Below are positions 61,968-64,000 of a DNA stretch of 64,000 nt, piece after piece; position 1 is the first letter of the stretch; each line of letters opens with the position of its first letter. Source of the stretch: Vreelandella subterranea (lineage in GTDB: Bacteria > Pseudomonadota > Gammaproteobacteria > Pseudomonadales > Halomonadaceae); the NCBI RefSeq assembly GCF_900111305.1, contig NZ_FOGS01000002.1, forward strand, positions 248,001 to 312,000. Direction: 5' to 3'. A program made the position numbers and the translations under genes. The notes beneath the pieces were generated by a model. It saw only the letters and a program-made list of their open reading frames with translations, was not told the DNA's origin and did no database searches.

Positions 61968-62486
61968 CTAACTGAAAAGCATGGCACGCTGACGTGCCAG
62001 TACAATCATACGCAATGGTATGAGCAACAGCACGGCAAAACCGATCAGAGTCCAGGCCGGCAGCGATAGCCCCAATAAGGTAAAATCGATTTCAGCGCAT
62101 TCGCCAGAGCCCGTCAGAACCATGGCGACCACCTCCTGCATGGGCAGAATATCAATCATGTAATCAAGGCCTGGGCCACAGGTAGGCACTTCATCCGAGG
62201 GCAATGACTGAAGCCAGACGTGACGCCCGGCAATGAAGGCCCCTGCCCCCGCCGTCAACAGACCCAGGACGCCGTAGATCACCTTGCCGCCGCGGCTCGC
62301 CGGGTCGTGGATCGCGGCTATCAGCAACACCACGCCGGTTGCGATCACCGCGACGCGCTGAAACACGCATAGCGGGCAGGGCTCATACCCCCCGATATGC
62401 TCAAGCCCCAGCGCAACCGCCATCATGAAAATACAAAAAACGACGCCCAATAGCGCCGCTGAACGTATGGACGGCGTCTTCATCAT
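61968..62486 (-). CDS. dsbB: Disulfide bond formation protein B
   Basis: This 172-residue inner-membrane protein has four helices. The first periplasmic loop has the CPLC pair (C37 and C40), and the second loop has C103 and C130. This is the electron path that reoxidises DsbA and passes electrons to quinone. The ATG overlaps the gshA stop by two bases, linking cytoplasmic glutathione synthesis and periplasmic disulfide formation in one transcript. Confidence 0.95.
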   Translation of the reverse strand: MMKTPSIRSAALLGVVFCIFMMAVALGLEHIGGYEPCPLCVFQRVAVIATGVVLLIAAIHDPASRGGKVIYGVLGLLTAGAGAFIAGRHVWLQSLPSDEVPTCGPGLDYMIDILPMQEVVAMVLTGSGECAEIDFTLLGLSLPAWTLIGFAVLLLIPLRMIVLARQRAMLFS

Positions 62487-64000
62487 TTCTTCTCCGCTGT
62501 CAGTGAAGATAGCGCGCGAGATTCCCGTGCATGGGCAAAATAGTCACGCAGAAAATCGTCGAAGCTTACCTGATCATCGGCCTCAATATCGTGCTGTTGC
62601 TGGTGAGAAGTGTCAATTAGCTGGGCCAAGAGCGCCTCACGTGAGCGCAGCATGGGTTTGGCTTTCAACTCAGCGGCCTGGGCTTTGGCAAGACTTAATA
62701 ACGTATCGCTGAGCGACTCGTTGCCTGCTTGCAATTGCCCCAGAAGCTGAGCAGATGGCGTCAACGAAGGATCCTTGAGGCGCGGCGCCAGCGCCTCTAA
62801 TGCCTTCGCATGCGGCGTGCTCTCTTCTACCGCATCCAATAGCCGCGCCACTTCCGCCATTTCGGCAAAGATCTGCTCTCCCCATGCTGCAACCGTGGTC
62901 GATTCGCCATCCCGAATCAGTGTCAGTGCTGGATCACGCCCACGCTCCACCACAAAACGACGATTGTCATCGAGCCTGTCGCATTCTTCGTCCGAAATCC
63001 ATGGGCTGTCACTTAGCAAACACCACATCAAGAAAGTATCAATAAAGCGTATTTGCGTTTCATCAATGCCCAGCGGATCAAAGGGGTTTAAATCCAGACA
63101 GCGTACTTCGATGTACTCGACACCGCGAGCTTCAAGCGCCTGGCTGGGCGTTTCATTATGCTTGGCGACCCGCTTGGGGCGAATATCGCTGTAGTACTCG
63201 TTTTCGATCTGCAGAATGTTGGCATTGAGCTGCTGCCAGTCATCGCCCACCTTTACCCCCATTTTTTGATAATCGGGCCAGGGCGAGGAAATCGCGTGCC
63301 GCAGGGTATTGACATAATTGGACAGCGAGTTGAAGCAGATTTTCAACTGCGACTGCACCTTGTTCTGATAGCCAAGATCGGACATGCGCAGCGTGGTTGC
63401 ATAAGGCGCGTAATAGGTATCGTCACCCAAGGGTTTTAACTTGTCTGGCACCTTGCCGTCGGGTAGGAAGCTTTTGTCCACGGCAGGCGAAGCGCCAAAG
63501 AGGTACAGTAGCAGCCAGCTATGGCGTCGGAAATGCCGGATCATGCTGAAATAGCGGGTTGAGCGATAATCATTGAAAGGCACATTGGTGGCTTGTTCCA
63601 GCTCACGCAGCGCCTGCCACATATCGTCAGGCAGAGACACGTTGTAATGCACCCCGGCGATCGCCTGCATGATCCGCCCATAACGTACATCGAGTCCCCT
63701 GCGATAGACGTGCTTCATGGTGCCGACATTGGAGTGGCCGTAGTCGGCGATCGGCACACTGTCATTACCCGACAGGCGCGATGGCATACTGCCTGGCCAG
63801 ATCCACTCATCCGACAGATGCTGATAGGTAAAGGTATGCAGGTCGGAAAGGAACGCCAGCGCTTCTCCGGGTTCGGAATACACCGGCGTGATGTACTCGA
63901 GCAACGACTCGGAGTAGTCAGTAGTGATGTGCGGATGAGTCAGTTTCGAGCCCAATGCATAAGGATGCGGCGTTTGCGCAATGTGCCCCTGCGCATCGAC
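62483..64000 (-). CDS. gshA: Glutamate-cysteine ligase, 5'-truncated by the window edge
   Basis: The frame covers 505 residues plus stop and continues past 64000, so the N-terminus is missing. The segment HPYALGSKLTHPHITTDYSE matches residues near 45 of E. coli GshA. FLSDLHTFTYQHLSDEWIWPGSMP, the active-site GVHYNVSLPDDMW and VEYIEVRCLDLNPFDP follow. The enzyme joins glutamate and cysteine in the first step of glutathione synthesis. The TTG at 63955 is internal and not a start. Confidence 0.95.
   Translation of the reverse strand, partial: VDAQGHIAQTPHPYALGSKLTHPHITTDYSESLLEYITPVYSEPGEALAFLSDLHTFTYQHLSDEWIWPGSMPSRLSGNDSVPIADYGHSNVGTMKHVYRRGLDVRYGRIMQAIAGVHYNVSLPDDMWQALRELEQATNVPFNDYRSTRYFSMIRHFRRHSWLLLYLFGASPAVDKSFLPDGKVPDKLKPLGDDTYYAPYATTLRMSDLGYQNKVQSQLKICFNSLSNYVNTLRHAISSPWPDYQKMGVKVGDDWQQLNANILQIENEYYSDIRPKRVAKHNETPSQALEARGVEYIEVRCLDLNPFDPLGIDETQIRFIDTFLMWCLLSDSPWISDEECDRLDDNRRFVVERGRDPALTLIRDGESTTVAAWGEQIFAEMAEVARLLDAVEESTPHAKALEALAPRLKDPSLTPSAQLLGQLQAGNESLSDTLLSLAKAQAAELKAKPMLRSREALLAQLIDTSHQQQHDIEADDQVSFDDFLRDYFAHARESRALSSLTAEKK

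Noticed and set aside
63955-63955. TTG at 63955 as the gshA start
   Set aside because: The frame continues to the window edge with GshA-like residues before it, so the start lies beyond the window.

Overview
The window looks like a chromosomal segment of a halophilic or marine gammaproteobacterium, most likely Halomonadaceae. This is inferred from protein style, a moderately high GC content, TRAP and quaternary-amine catabolism, and the rppH-ptsP-tauE-lgt-thyA-folA order also known from Pseudomonas. I see no rRNA, CRISPR array, prophage or transposase. One tRNA gene, tRNA-Arg(CCU), is present.

Layout. 1-4.5 kb: the 3'-truncated end of an App1-type phosphatase, then an HTH plus binding-protein-domain regulator divergent from a complete tungstate ABC transporter (tupBCA). 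4.5-7.2 kb: cysD-cysN sulfate activation, with REP-like repeats between the two genes. 7.3-12.4 kb: housekeeping genes cpdA, a DUF1249 gene, nudF, a TPR protein, greB, rsmC and cmoM. 12.6-17.3 kb: a uronate / 2-keto-3-deoxygluconate module (kdgK, ghrB-like, HAD phosphatase, kduD, and convergent uxuA). Directly upstream of uxuA is a 40-residue remnant of uxuB.

17.5-30.5 kb is a compact sugar-acid island. It holds a UxaA-family dehydratase, a 2-keto-3-deoxy-L-fuconate dehydrogenase and an FAH hydrolase on the plus strand. On the minus strand it holds an SDR, PdxA2-like, four-carbon acid sugar kinase, TRAP DctPQM, Ldh-family dehydrogenase and GntR regulator. An L-fuconate dehydratase closes the right side. 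Related direct-repeat operator candidates lie 59-102 bp before every transcription unit, suggesting one regulon. The fuconate branch should give pyruvate plus L-lactate, and the kinase/PdxA2 branch should give DHAP.

30.7-36.0 kb: L-carnitine catabolism (cdhC, cdhA, cdhB and a hocS-like hydrolase, with caiX and the regulator cdhR on the opposite strand). 36.1-45.4 kb: two Cache-type diguanylate cyclases, an ExoD-family protein, tRNA-Arg, an AEC transporter, a membrane-anchored alpha/beta hydrolase and a major porin. 45.6-54.7 kb: proQ-like, folA, thyA, lgt, a TauE/SafE exporter, a membrane receiver protein without kinase domains, an NRDE protein, ptsP and rppH. 54.8-64 kb: a HAD phosphatase, mdh, an RND efflux pair, a 118-bp tandem REP array, rsd, dsbB and the 5'-truncated gshA.

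The most interesting parts are the sugar-acid island with its shared operator motif, the uxuB scar at its edge, the REP arrays, and the kinase-less receiver in the nitrogen-PTS locus.
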